The notes under the pieces: generated by a model | Seen by the model: only the letters and a program-made list of their open reading frames with translations | The model's database searches: none | Told to the model about the DNA's origin: nothing | In this document: in pieces, positions 17,928-25,841 of the stretch | How positions within the stretch are numbered: position 1 is the stretch's first letter | How the letters are laid out: each line of letters starts with the position of its first letter | Made by a program: the position numbers and the translations under genes | Assembly (NCBI RefSeq): GCF_018130825.1 | Contig: NZ_JAFCJS010000003.1 | Span: 558,001-622,000, forward strand | Length of the DNA: 64,000 nt | Reading direction: 5' to 3' | Origin: Bradyrhizobium liaoningense | Lineage (GTDB): Bacteria > Pseudomonadota > Alphaproteobacteria > Rhizobiales > Xanthobacteraceae

Positions 17928-18554
17928 CTACTGGCTCGCCCACACGATCCTTGCGACCCACGCGACCTCACCCGTCGCCATCGCGCGCTCGCCCTGCGAG
18001 GCATCGAGCGGCTGCAATTCCAGCGCCTTTGCCGTGCGGCGCTTCAGGGTTGCGATCGTCAGCTCGCCCGCTCTGGTCTTCACCACGACGCGGTCGCCCT
18101 TGCGGATCGGTGCGCCGGGTGACACCAGGATGACGTCACCGTCACGATAGGTGGGCGCAAGCGTGTCGCCCGCGATCGCCAGTGCAAACGTCTGGCTGTC
18201 CTCGGGGATAGGAAGCGCGACTTCGGTCCAGCCCTTGCCCGATGGAAGGCCGGACTCGTCGAAGGCGCCGCTCGCGCCGGCGAGCGCCAGGCCGAGCAGC
18301 GGCACCGATCGGCCGTCGCCTGCCTCGTCGTCGACCAGCCTTGCGAAGGTGTCGATCGAGTCGCCGGTCGCCGCCAGCGCTTTCGCGATCGATTCGGTCG
18401 AGGGCCAGCGCTCGCGGCCGTCGGAGGTGACGCGCTTGGACCTGTTGAAGGTGGTGGGGTCGAGCCCGGCGCGCTTGGCAAGGCCGGACGGCGACAGGCC
18501 GGCGCGCGCCGCCAGCCGATCCAGCGCGACCCAGATCTGGTCGTGGGTCAGCAT
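17928..18554 (-). CDS. HTH regulator with LexA/S24-like domain lacking the catalytic serine
   Basis: The 208-residue protein has an N-terminal helix-turn-helix (about 17-40, LSPSGLAKRAGLDPTTFNRS) and a C-terminal LexA/CI-like fold. The peptidase site normally reads G-D-S-M; here it is AGDTLAPTYRDGDVILV, with Thr131 in place of the serine nucleophile, while the general-base Lys159 (VVVKTRAGE) remains. It is therefore probably a repressor that does not self-cleave. The start at 18554 (MLTHDQIW) is chosen for fit to the domain; upstream in-frame starts at 18581 and 18602 are possible. No phage gene adjoins it. A palindrome upstream (18677-18695) may be its operator. Confidence 0.82.
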   Translation of the reverse strand: MLTHDQIWVALDRLAARAGLSPSGLAKRAGLDPTTFNRSKRVTSDGRERWPSTESIAKALAATGDSIDTFARLVDDEAGDGRSVPLLGLALAGASGAFDESGLPSGKGWTEVALPIPEDSQTFALAIAGDTLAPTYRDGDVILVSPGAPIRKGDRVVVKTRAGELTIATLKRRTAKALELQPLDASQGERAMATGEVAWVARIVWASQ

Positions 18555-18888
18555 CCTCTGTGCTTTGGCCTGTCTGACCATGGAAGGTCCAGCCCGTCGC
18601 AACTCAGGAAAACTGTCCTCAAATCAACCGGTTTTCCGTTTTTCGCGCAAGGGGTGGCGGGAAAGCGGTTGTCGGGCGAACGGTATACCCGTTCGTGGCA
18701 AGGAAAACGCGCCAAAACAGGAATCTGGAGCGCCGTTCCGATTTCATCGGGACGGAATAGGCTCTAAGTCTTGAGTTCGGAAGGAGCGGCCTTTACGGTC
18801 GCGCCGGGGGTTTCAGGGACCCCAACAGACGAAAAAACCCAAGAGACTCAAAGAGCTGTCTCAAAGGGCAAACAGGGCTGCGTAAGCG
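18555..18888. other. intergenic region between the LexA-like regulator and DUF952 genes
   Basis: This 334-base divergent gap has no convincing coding frame. It holds a 19-bp palindrome (18677-18695) and a second imperfect inverted repeat at 18728-18765 (GAGCGCCGTTCCG ... GGGACGGAATAGGCTC). Promoters for both flanking genes must lie here, but no clear -35/-10 pair was identified. Confidence 0.6.
18677..18695. promoter_or_regulatory. 19-bp palindrome, candidate operator
   Basis: CGAACGG-TATAC-CCGTTCG has perfect 7-bp arms. It lies about 130 bases upstream of the LexA-like regulator, in a size range suited to a dimeric HTH repressor. Autoregulation is an inference. Confidence 0.5.
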
Positions 18889-19233
18889 GTGGTCAAGATC
18901 TACAAAATCTGTCCGGCATCGGCCTGGCGCGAGGCGGAACGGCAGGGCGTGTACCAGGGCAGCGCGGACGATTCGCGCGACGGCTTCATCCATTTCTCGA
19001 CGGCCGCCCAGGTTCCCGAGACCTTGCGCAAGCACTTCGCCGGCCAGCGGGCGCTGTTTCTGGTCGAGGTCGACGGCGATGCGCTCGGCAGCGAGCTGCG
19101 CTGGGAGCGCTCGCGCAATGACGAGCTGTTTCCGCACCTCTATGGCGAGCTCGATCTCGGCGCGGTGATTTCGGTGATGAACCTCAACATGCGCTCGGAC
19201 GGCGGTCACGACGTGCCGGAGCTTGCCCCGTGA
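18889..19233 (+). CDS. DUF952 family protein
   Basis: This 114-residue cytoplasmic protein matches the DUF952 pattern: IYKICPASAWREAERQGVYQGS, then DGFIHFSTAAQVPETLRKHF, LFLVEVDGDALG and FPHLYGELDLGAVISV. The conserved FIHFST segment is typical; no activity is established for the family as far as I know. The start is GTG at 18889 with a weak upstream purine stretch. Its TGA overlaps the GTG of pyrD, so the two are translationally coupled. Confidence 0.85.
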   Translation: MVKIYKICPASAWREAERQGVYQGSADDSRDGFIHFSTAAQVPETLRKHFAGQRALFLVEVDGDALGSELRWERSRNDELFPHLYGELDLGAVISVMNLNMRSDGGHDVPELAP

Positions 19234-20327
19234 TCCGCGCTTTCGACGCTTTCTCGCTGCCGGTGCTGCGCTGGCTCGATCCGGAGGATGCGCATCGCCT
19301 CGCGATCCAGGGCCTGCGTTTCCTGCCGCCGGTCAAGCCGCGCCCTGACGATGCCAAGCTCGCGGTGCGCGCCTTCGGCCTCAACTTTCCCAATCCGATC
19401 GGCATGGCCGCGGGCTTCGACAAGAGCGCCGAGGTGCCGGACGCGCTGCTGCGGCTCGGTTTCGGCTTCGTCGAGATCGGCTCGGTGACGCCGAAGCCGC
19501 AAGCCGGCAATCCACGGCCGCGCCTGTTCCGGCTCGAGCGCGACGAGGCCGTTATCAACCGCATGGGCTTCAACAATGACGGCGCGGAAGTCGCGCTGCG
19601 CCGGCTCGCCGCGCGCGCGCAGCATGGCGGCATCGTCGGCGTCAATGTCGGTGCCAACAAGGATTCGCCGGACCGTGTCGCCGACTACGTCAAGCTGATC
19701 GAGACCTTTGCGCCGGTCGCGAGCTATTTCACCGTCAACGTCTCCTCGCCGAACACGCCGGGCCTGCGTAACTTGCAGGAAGGCGCGCTGCTCGACGATC
19801 TCCTCGCGCGCGTGATCGATGCGCGCGAGCGTGTCAGGCAGAAGGCCGGCGATACGCCGGTGCTGCTCAAGATCGCGCCTGATCTGAGCCTCGCCCAGCT
19901 CGACGACGTCGTGCAGGTCGCGCGCTCGCGCAAGGTCGACGGCATGATCGTGTCGAACACGACGATCGCGCGGCCGAGCACGTTGCGCGAGGAGATGCGG
20001 GCGAAGGAGCAGGGTGGCCTGTCCGGCCGGCCGCTGTTCCGCCTCTCGACGCGGATGGTCGCGGAGACCTATGTGCGCGTCGAGGGCGCGTTCCCCCTGG
20101 TCGGCGTCGGCGGCGTCGATTCCGGCGGCGCGGCGCTGACAAAAATCCGCGCGGGCGCGAGCCTGATCCAGCTCTATTCGTCGCTGGTCTACAAGGGCCT
20201 CGGCCTCGTCGAGGAGATCAAGCGCGACCTCACCTCGACACTGCTGCGCACGGGCCGGGATTCGCTGTCCGAAATCGTGGGCTCCGATGCGGCGACGCTG
20301 ACTGCGGAAGACTGGCCGGGGCTGTAG
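19230..20327 (+). CDS. pyrD: dihydroorotate dehydrogenase (quinone), class 2
   Basis: The 365-residue membrane-associated flavoprotein oxidises dihydroorotate to orotate with quinone in pyrimidine synthesis. The class 2 features are the N-terminal amphipathic helix (LRWLDPEDAHRLAIQGL), NPIGMAAGFDKSAEVPDAL, the FMN/substrate segment FTVNVSSPNTPGLRNLQ with the catalytic Ser, and GVGGVDSGGAALTKIRAGA. The start is GTG at 19230, sharing GTGA with the DUF952 stop. No other pyrimidine gene is adjacent. Confidence 0.95.
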   Translation: MIRAFDAFSLPVLRWLDPEDAHRLAIQGLRFLPPVKPRPDDAKLAVRAFGLNFPNPIGMAAGFDKSAEVPDALLRLGFGFVEIGSVTPKPQAGNPRPRLFRLERDEAVINRMGFNNDGAEVALRRLAARAQHGGIVGVNVGANKDSPDRVADYVKLIETFAPVASYFTVNVSSPNTPGLRNLQEGALLDDLLARVIDARERVRQKAGDTPVLLKIAPDLSLAQLDDVVQVARSRKVDGMIVSNTTIARPSTLREEMRAKEQGGLSGRPLFRLSTRMVAETYVRVEGAFPLVGVGGVDSGGAALTKIRAGASLIQLYSSLVYKGLGLVEEIKRDLTSTLLRTGRDSLSEIVGSDAATLTAEDWPGL

Positions 20328-20405
20328 CGCGGTCTCGTGCCCCGGCTCTGCGCAGCAGCGTTTCACGCTGCAGCGCGTCCGGGACACGCCTGTTATTGGA
20401 GGCTG

Positions 20406-20492
20406 CGTAGCCCGGATGGAGCGCAGCGCAATCCGGGAATCTCTCCGCGGGCACGAAGGCCCCGGATTTCGCTTCGCTCCATCCGGGCTACG
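20406..20492. repeat. interspersed inverted repeat, CGTAGCCCGGATGGAGCG family, copy 1
   Basis: The arms CGTAGCCCGGATGGAGCGCA (from 20406) and its near-inverse ending GCTCCATCCGGGCTACG (20476-20492) flank a short centre. The element lies between convergent pyrD and the MATE gene. Two more copies are at 41310 and 48381. Confidence 0.9.
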
Positions 20493-20498
20493 ATTCTT

Positions 20499-21824
20499 CT
20501 ACGATTTCGGGAAAGTCACCCGATACAGCGCCGGATACCGCGCCCCCTGCAATCCGCCACGCGCGACATAGAACGCGATCAGCGCGCACCACAGTCCGGC
20601 ATTGCCGAACGACTGCAGCGACAGCCAGACGCCGAAGAAGATCGCGAGCGAGACCAGCATCAGATTGCGCATCTCGCGCGCCCAGGTCGCGCCGACATAG
20701 ATGCCGTCGAAGCCGAACGCGAACACGCCGGGAATGGGCGCAAGCACGATGAACGGCAGGAAGTCGCGCGCGGCGCGGCGGACGTCTTCGCTCGCCGTCA
20801 TGAAATTGATGATATCAGGTCCGAACAGCGCGAACAGCACCGCGACGACCAGCGCGAAGCCGAGCCCCCACAGCAGCACCAGCCGGGTCGAATCCGAAAA
20901 ACCTTTGCCATCTCGCGCGCCAAAGGTGCGGCCGCAGAGCTGCTGGGCCGCGTTCGCAAGGCCGTCGAGGAAGAAGGCGCTGACCAGCAGGAAATTGTTG
21001 AGCACGGAGTTCGCCGCCAGCGTGACGTCGCCGGCCCGCGCGCCCTTGGCGGTGAAGAACAGGAACACGGCGATCAGCGCCGCGGTGCGGATCAGGATGT
21101 CGGTGTTGACCGCCAAGAGCCGCATCAGCTTTGCGCGATCGAACAGCGTTGCGCGGGGCACGGCAAAACCGCCGGCGGCGTAGCGTCGGCAGACGATCAC
21201 GCCGAGCACGAAGCCAATCGTCTCCGACAGCAGCGCGGCGATCGCGGCGCCCGCGATGCCGGTGTCGTAGACCAGCACCAGCAAGATCGTCGCCGCCATG
21301 TTGATGAGGTTGATGACGACCTGCAGCAGCAGCGCCGGATTGGCGCGAGCCAGTCCCACCAGCCAGCCGAGAATGACGTAATTGGCGAAGGCGAAGGGCG
21401 AGGACCAGATCCGGATCATGAAATAGGTCTTTGCGGCCTGCGTCACGCCCGCGCTGCCGCCCATCAGGTCGAACAGCACGGCGGCGAGCGGCAATTGCAG
21501 CGCGATCAGCGCCGCGCCGATCAGGCCGGCGACGATGAAGCCGCGCACCAGGATCACCGTCTGCTCGCGCGTCTCGCCGGCGCCGAGCGCCTGCGCGGTG
21601 AAGGCGAGCGTGCTCATGCGCAGGAAGCCGAACAGCCAGAACAGGCAGTCGAAGATAACGGAGGCCATCGCGACGCCGCCGAGCAGCGCCGCATCGTCGA
21701 GCCGGCCGATCGCGGTGGTCGAGACCACGCCGATCAGCGGCGTCGTCAGGTTCGCGACCATCGCGGGACCGGCAATGGTGAACACCTGCCGGGAGCCGAT
21801 CTTGAGGGGAACGGGTGCGTGCAT
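20499..21824 (-). CDS. MATE family efflux transporter (DinF-like)
   Basis: The 441-residue inner-membrane protein has about twelve hydrophobic helices and the internal two-fold organisation of MATE exporters. Recognisable segments are FTIAGPAMVANLTTPLIGVVSTTAIGRLDD at the N-terminus and GRTFGARDGKGF near the middle. Such proteins export drugs or metabolites using a cation gradient. It begins 4 bases after the MBL-hydrolase gene stop on the same strand, so both probably share a promoter. Substrate is unknown. Confidence 0.9.
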   Translation of the reverse strand: MHAPVPLKIGSRQVFTIAGPAMVANLTTPLIGVVSTTAIGRLDDAALLGGVAMASVIFDCLFWLFGFLRMSTLAFTAQALGAGETREQTVILVRGFIVAGLIGAALIALQLPLAAVLFDLMGGSAGVTQAAKTYFMIRIWSSPFAFANYVILGWLVGLARANPALLLQVVINLINMAATILLVLVYDTGIAGAAIAALLSETIGFVLGVIVCRRYAAGGFAVPRATLFDRAKLMRLLAVNTDILIRTAALIAVFLFFTAKGARAGDVTLAANSVLNNFLLVSAFFLDGLANAAQQLCGRTFGARDGKGFSDSTRLVLLWGLGFALVVAVLFALFGPDIINFMTASEDVRRAARDFLPFIVLAPIPGVFAFGFDGIYVGATWAREMRNLMLVSLAIFFGVWLSLQSFGNAGLWCALIAFYVARGGLQGARYPALYRVTFPKS

Positions 21825-21827
21825 CTT

Positions 21828-22562
21828 TCAGAACACGAGCACCATGCCGTCTTCGGCGGCAAGGTGCGGCACGTCGTCCAGGCGCGACAGCATGTCGTCG
21901 CTCATATGGGTGAGGACGAGACGTTTTGCGCCGATTGCTGGCAAGTGCTGTTCCAAGGTCTTCAGGCTGAGATGGTTCTTGACCACCTTCTCGTACATAT
22001 AGGCTTCGGCGATGAAAAGGTCCGCGCCATGCGCCAGGGGAATGAGCGTCTCCGTCCATTCGGTATCGGCGCTGTAGGCGAGCGTACGGCCCTCGGCCTC
22101 GACGCGGTAGGCGAGGAAGGGACCGCCGGATTCGCCGTGCACGACCGGGTAGGATGTCACGGTCACGGCGCCAAAGGATTGGCGTTGCTCGGGCGCAAGT
22201 TCGACGACGTTGAGCTCGAAGCGCTGTTTTGTCTTCGAGGAATGTTCGAACAGCGTCTCCATGACCTGCGTCAGCCGCGTCTCGATGCCTTGCGGGCCCG
22301 CGACCGTCAGCGGCCGCGCCCGCCGCGAGAATTGCGCGTCGAGCAGGACAAACGGCAGGCCGGCAAAATGGTCGCCGTGGAAATGCGTGATCAGGATCAG
22401 GTCGATGTCGTTGCGCTCGATCTCGAGCCGCTTCAGCGCCGGCAGGGCCGACGCACCGCAATCGATCAGAAAGTTCGCTTCGCGCCCCGAGACATGGAAG
22501 CAGGTGTTGAGCCTGCCGCCGGAACCGAAGGCGTCACCGCAGCCGACGAAACGCAGTTGCAT
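21828..22562 (-). CDS. MBL-fold metal-dependent hydrolase (RNase Z-like)
   Basis: The 244-residue protein carries the metallo-beta-lactamase motif HFHGDH at residues 60-65 (LILITHFHGDHFAGLP) and further ligand regions LAYSADTEWTE and LVLTHMSDD. The N-terminus MQLRFVGCGDAFGSGGR matches RNase Z / PhnP-like hydrolases. It lacks the long exosite arm of classical RNase Z, so tRNA processing is not assured; a phosphodiesterase or general hydrolase role is equally possible. It is 21 bases downstream of the small membrane-protein gene. Confidence 0.87.
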   Translation of the reverse strand: MQLRFVGCGDAFGSGGRLNTCFHVSGREANFLIDCGASALPALKRLEIERNDIDLILITHFHGDHFAGLPFVLLDAQFSRRARPLTVAGPQGIETRLTQVMETLFEHSSKTKQRFELNVVELAPEQRQSFGAVTVTSYPVVHGESGGPFLAYRVEAEGRTLAYSADTEWTETLIPLAHGADLFIAEAYMYEKVVKNHLSLKTLEQHLPAIGAKRLVLTHMSDDMLSRLDDVPHLAAEDGMVLVF

Positions 22563-22583
22563 CGGCTGCGCAACTCCTTGAGG

Positions 22584-22889
22584 TCAGCGGCCGCGCGGCG
22601 CGCCGAACACGCGCGACAGCAGCCAGATCGGGATCACGATCACCGCGCCGAGCAGGAAGTAGCGCCACAGCCAGTTGATGGTATCGAAGCCGAGATCCCA
22701 GAGACGCTGGAACAACAGGCGGATGCTGTAGATGATGTTCCAGGGGTCAAAGCCGATCGCGGCGAGCACGACGCCGACCAGGATCGAGAGCAGGACCAGG
22801 CGAAACGCCACCGCCAGCGGCGAGCCGCCGAGAAAGCGGTTCAGGCCGTCGCTGCGGCCGGCCGGCAAATCTCTGACGTCTTGGACCAT
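22584..22889 (-). CDS. small membrane protein, DUF6460-like
   Basis: The 101-residue protein has two hydrophobic segments (about 28-46 and 78-94) separated by the aromatic-rich segment WNIIYSIRLLFQRLWDLGFD. This arrangement is that of a conserved alphaproteobacterial family of unknown role. The ATG at 22889 has a GAGGAG ribosome site; a frame extension to 22919 lacks one. It heads a minus-strand run with the MBL hydrolase and MATE genes. Confidence 0.8.
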   Translation of the reverse strand: MVQDVRDLPAGRSDGLNRFLGGSPLAVAFRLVLLSILVGVVLAAIGFDPWNIIYSIRLLFQRLWDLGFDTINWLWRYFLLGAVIVIPIWLLSRVFGAPRGR

Positions 22890-23009
22890 CGCAAACTCCT
22901 CGAGCGGATTCGACCCCATTATAGGGCACGGCGAGGCACATGGGGAACCCGCAACGGGGCGTCAATCGGGTTACCGGAGTTTAATTCGGGCGAGCGCCGG
23001 GACGATGCC

Positions 23010-24671
23010 TCACACCTCGATCTCCGCCGGCTCCGCCTTCAGCATCTTTTCCAGTGTCTCCAGCCGGTCAGCCTCGCGCGGCGGCTTGTCCCAGCGCAGG
23101 CGGCTGATGCGGGGGAAGCGCATGGCGATGCCGGATTTGTGCCGCGGCGAGCGCTGCAGGCCCTCGAAGGCGACCTCCAGCACCAGCCCCTTGTCGCCCT
23201 CGTGAACGACATGGCGCACGGGACCGAATTTTTCGGTGGTGTTGCGGCGGACGAAGCGGTCGATCTGCAGGAGCTCCTCGTCGGTGAAGCCGAAATAGGC
23301 CTTGCCGACCGGCACCAGCTCGTCGCCGGCTTCGCCTGCCGTCCAGACACCGAAGGTGTAGTCGGAGTAATAGGACGAGCGCTTGCCGTGGCCGCGCTGC
23401 GCATACATCAGCACGGCGTCGATGATGTGCGGATCGCGCTTCCACTTCCACCATTGCCCTTTCGGCCGCCCCGGCAGATAGGGCGCATCGCGCCGCTTCA
23501 GCATCACGCCCTCGACGGCATCCGCGTCCTCGCCGGCGCCGGCGCTCGCGGGATCGGCGCGCGCGGCGGTCAGCGCGTCCCAGCTTGCGAAGGGAACGGT
23601 GGGCGACAGATCGATGCGGGCATCGCCGAGCTTCCTGACGAATGTCTCCAGCCGTTCGCGCCGCTCCGCGAAGGGCAGCTCGCGCAGATCATTCTCGTCG
23701 TCGCCGAGCAGATCGTAGGCGCGAAGGTGGATCGGAAACTCCTTGATCAGCTTTGGCGAGACGACCTTGCGGTTGAGCCGCTGCTGCAGGACGTTAAAAC
23801 TCTGCACGCGGCCTTCGCGCAGGATCAATAGCTCGCCGTCGATCGCGCCGGGCAGATGCAGCGACGGCACGAGATCGGGAAAGCTGCCGGTGATGTCCTC
23901 GCCGGTGCGCGAATAGAGCCGCGCGGTGATGTGACCGCGATCATCGCGGCCGGCGACCGCCTGCACGCGGATGCCGTCCCATTTCCATTCGGCGATGTAG
24001 TCGGCGGGATCGAGCGCGGCGAAATCGCTGTCCTCGATCGCATGCGCCAGCATCACCGGGCGGAACGGCGCGGGATCGCGATTGACCGGCTTCTCGGCGC
24101 GCCCCTCCAGCCAGGCGAACAGGTCGAGATAGGGCGGGGCGAGCCCCGGCCAGATCAGCTCGATCTCGTGCGGATCCTTGTCGCCGAGCGCAGCCGCCGC
24201 AGTCTTGGCGAGGCGCGCGGAAATGCCGATGCGAAGTGCGCCGGTGACGAGCTTCAGGAGGGCCCAGCGGCCGGTCTCGTCGAGCTCGTCGAGCCAGCGT
24301 TCGAGCTGCTTCGGCAGCTCGGTCTTGCCGAGCGTGCGCAGCGTGGTCACGACCTCGGTGAGGGTAGGGGGAGGCGGGTTGTTGTGGGCGGCGAGCTCGG
24401 CCCTCGGCCACATCAGCGCGACCGTCTCCGAGAGATCGCCGACATAGTCGTAACTCAACCCGAACAGCACCTCATCGGTCCGCGCCGCGATGAGGTCGCG
24501 GATCAGCGCCGGCTTGGCGTGCTTGAAGCTAAGCGCGCCGGTCAGCGCGGCCAGCGCATAGCCGCGGTCGGGATCGCCGACCTCGCGGAAATAGCCGGTG
24601 ATCAGCCGCAGCTTGTTGTTGCGGCCGGGCTCGTAGGCGAGGCGGTCGAGCAGTTCGGCGAAGCGGTTCAT
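23010..24671 (-). CDS. ATP-dependent DNA ligase of the ligase-associated repair cluster
   Basis: The 553-residue enzyme seals nicks in DNA. The adenylated lysine is Lys230 in IAEWKWDGIRVQAV, and later ligase motifs include DGELL and GVMLKRRDAPYLPG. A helical N-terminal domain of about 200 residues precedes it, as in the cisplatin-damage-response ligase family (TIGR04120 type). Its ATG at 24671 overlaps the exonuclease TGA by four bases (ATGA), so the two are co-translated. The partner helicase and phosphoesterase are on the plus strand at 28-31 kb. The frame is open upstream to 24854 but that part lies inside the exonuclease gene. Confidence 0.94.
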   Translation of the reverse strand: MNRFAELLDRLAYEPGRNNKLRLITGYFREVGDPDRGYALAALTGALSFKHAKPALIRDLIAARTDEVLFGLSYDYVGDLSETVALMWPRAELAAHNNPPPPTLTEVVTTLRTLGKTELPKQLERWLDELDETGRWALLKLVTGALRIGISARLAKTAAAALGDKDPHEIELIWPGLAPPYLDLFAWLEGRAEKPVNRDPAPFRPVMLAHAIEDSDFAALDPADYIAEWKWDGIRVQAVAGRDDRGHITARLYSRTGEDITGSFPDLVPSLHLPGAIDGELLILREGRVQSFNVLQQRLNRKVVSPKLIKEFPIHLRAYDLLGDDENDLRELPFAERRERLETFVRKLGDARIDLSPTVPFASWDALTAARADPASAGAGEDADAVEGVMLKRRDAPYLPGRPKGQWWKWKRDPHIIDAVLMYAQRGHGKRSSYYSDYTFGVWTAGEAGDELVPVGKAYFGFTDEELLQIDRFVRRNTTEKFGPVRHVVHEGDKGLVLEVAFEGLQRSPRHKSGIAMRFPRISRLRWDKPPREADRLETLEKMLKAEPAEIEV

Positions 24672-25705
24672 GCTTCGGCCTCGTCTTGAAGCGGCGTTTC
24701 GCTCTCCTCCTCGTCGCCATAGCCGACGAGATCGAGGGGCTGCGCTTTCAGGCCCTTGCTCCGGCACCAATGCACCAGCGCATCTTCCTGCCCGTGCGTG
24801 ACCCAGATCTCGCCGGCGCCGGTCGCTGCGATGGTTGCGGTTAGGCCGTCCCAATCGGCATGGTCGGAGATCACCAGCGGCAGCTCGACGCCGCGCTGCC
24901 GCGCGCGGGCGCGCACGCGCATCCAGCCCGAGGCGAAGGCCGTGACGGGATCGGGAAAACGACGGGTCCAGAGATCAGAGGTCGCCGACGGCGGCGCCAG
25001 TGTGATGGTCCCGGCCAGCGCCGCCTTCTTCACGCCCTTCACCGGCCTGAGCTCGCCGAGGTCGATGCCGCGGCTCTGGTAGTATTCGGTGATCGTCTCC
25101 ATGGCGCCATGCAGATAGATCGGCGCGTCATAGCCGGCTTGGCGCAGCAGCGCGATCACGCGCTGCGCCTTGCCGAGCGAATAGGCGCCGACGAGATGGG
25201 CGCGCTCGGGAAACAGTGCGACGGAGGCGAGCAGCTTCTTCACCTCGTCGCTCGCATCGCCGTGCCGAAACACCGGCAGGCCGAATGTGGCTTCGGTGAT
25301 AAAGACGTCGCATGGCACCAGCTCGAACGGCGCGCAGGTCGGGTCGGGCGCGTCCTTGTAGTCGCCGGAGGCGACGATGCAGGTGTCCTTAGCTGTCACC
25401 GCGATCTGCGCCGAGCCCAGCACATGGCCGGCGGGGTGAAACTTGACGCGGACGTCGCCGAGCCGGATCTCCTCGCCATAGCGGATGACTTGCGTCGAGC
25501 CGGCAAAATTCTCGCCATAGCGCAGCCGCATCATATCCAGCGTTTCCTGCGTCGCCAGCACGGCACCATGGCCGGCGCGGGCATGGTCGGAATGGCCGTG
25601 GGTGATCACGGCGCGCTTCACCGGGCGGACGGGATCGATATGGAAACCGCCGGGCTTGCAGCACAGGCCGGCAGCAGCTGGCAGCAGGATGTCTTGCGGA
25701 CGCAT
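24668..25705 (-). CDS. ligase-associated DNA exonuclease (MBL / beta-CASP fold)
   Basis: This protein of about 345 residues has the MBL motif HGHSDH (36-41) in AVITHGHSDHARAGHG, a second ligand region VASGDYKD, and a beta-CASP part with ISDHADWDGL. It matches the exonuclease that is regularly encoded beside the repair ligase (TIGR04122 type). The start MRPQDILLPA at 25705 fits the family; ATGs at 25711 and 25714 are alternatives, none with a strong ribosome site. It is the first gene of the minus-strand pair and couples directly to the ligase. Confidence 0.93.
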   Translation of the reverse strand: MRPQDILLPAAAGLCCKPGGFHIDPVRPVKRAVITHGHSDHARAGHGAVLATQETLDMMRLRYGENFAGSTQVIRYGEEIRLGDVRVKFHPAGHVLGSAQIAVTAKDTCIVASGDYKDAPDPTCAPFELVPCDVFITEATFGLPVFRHGDASDEVKKLLASVALFPERAHLVGAYSLGKAQRVIALLRQAGYDAPIYLHGAMETITEYYQSRGIDLGELRPVKGVKKAALAGTITLAPPSATSDLWTRRFPDPVTAFASGWMRVRARARQRGVELPLVISDHADWDGLTATIAATGAGEIWVTHGQEDALVHWCRSKGLKAQPLDLVGYGDEEESETPLQDEAEA

Positions 25706-25741
25706 GGACATCATATAGGCAGCGGTGCTCCGATATTCACC

Positions 25742-25827
25742 CGTCATGCGCGGGCTTGACCCGCGCATCCATCGTCCTAAAGAGTTCCTTTTTTGATGGA
25801 TTGCCGGGTCAGGCCCGGCAGTGATGA
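25742..25827. repeat. imperfect inverted repeat with TGACCCG-type core
   Basis: The arm starting CGTCATGCGCGGGCTTGACC (from 25742) and the arm GATGGATTGCCGGGTCAGGC (from 25795), which continues to 25827, are inversely related with several differences. The central stretch contains CCTTTTTTGATGG. It occupies the divergent promoter region between the exonuclease and the TPR-methyltransferase. Confidence 0.75.
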
Positions 25828-25841
25828 GTGTTGGTTCTTCA

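Noticed and set aside
17928..18554. Prophage remnant suggested by the CI-like repressor
   Set aside because: No integrase, structural or lysis gene is nearby; the neighbours are housekeeping genes.
20337..23831. 1164-codon open frame on the plus strand
   Set aside because: It runs antisense to the MATE, MBL and ligase genes, is full of His/Asp/Gln/Arg low complexity and has no domain. It is a shadow caused by high third-position GC.
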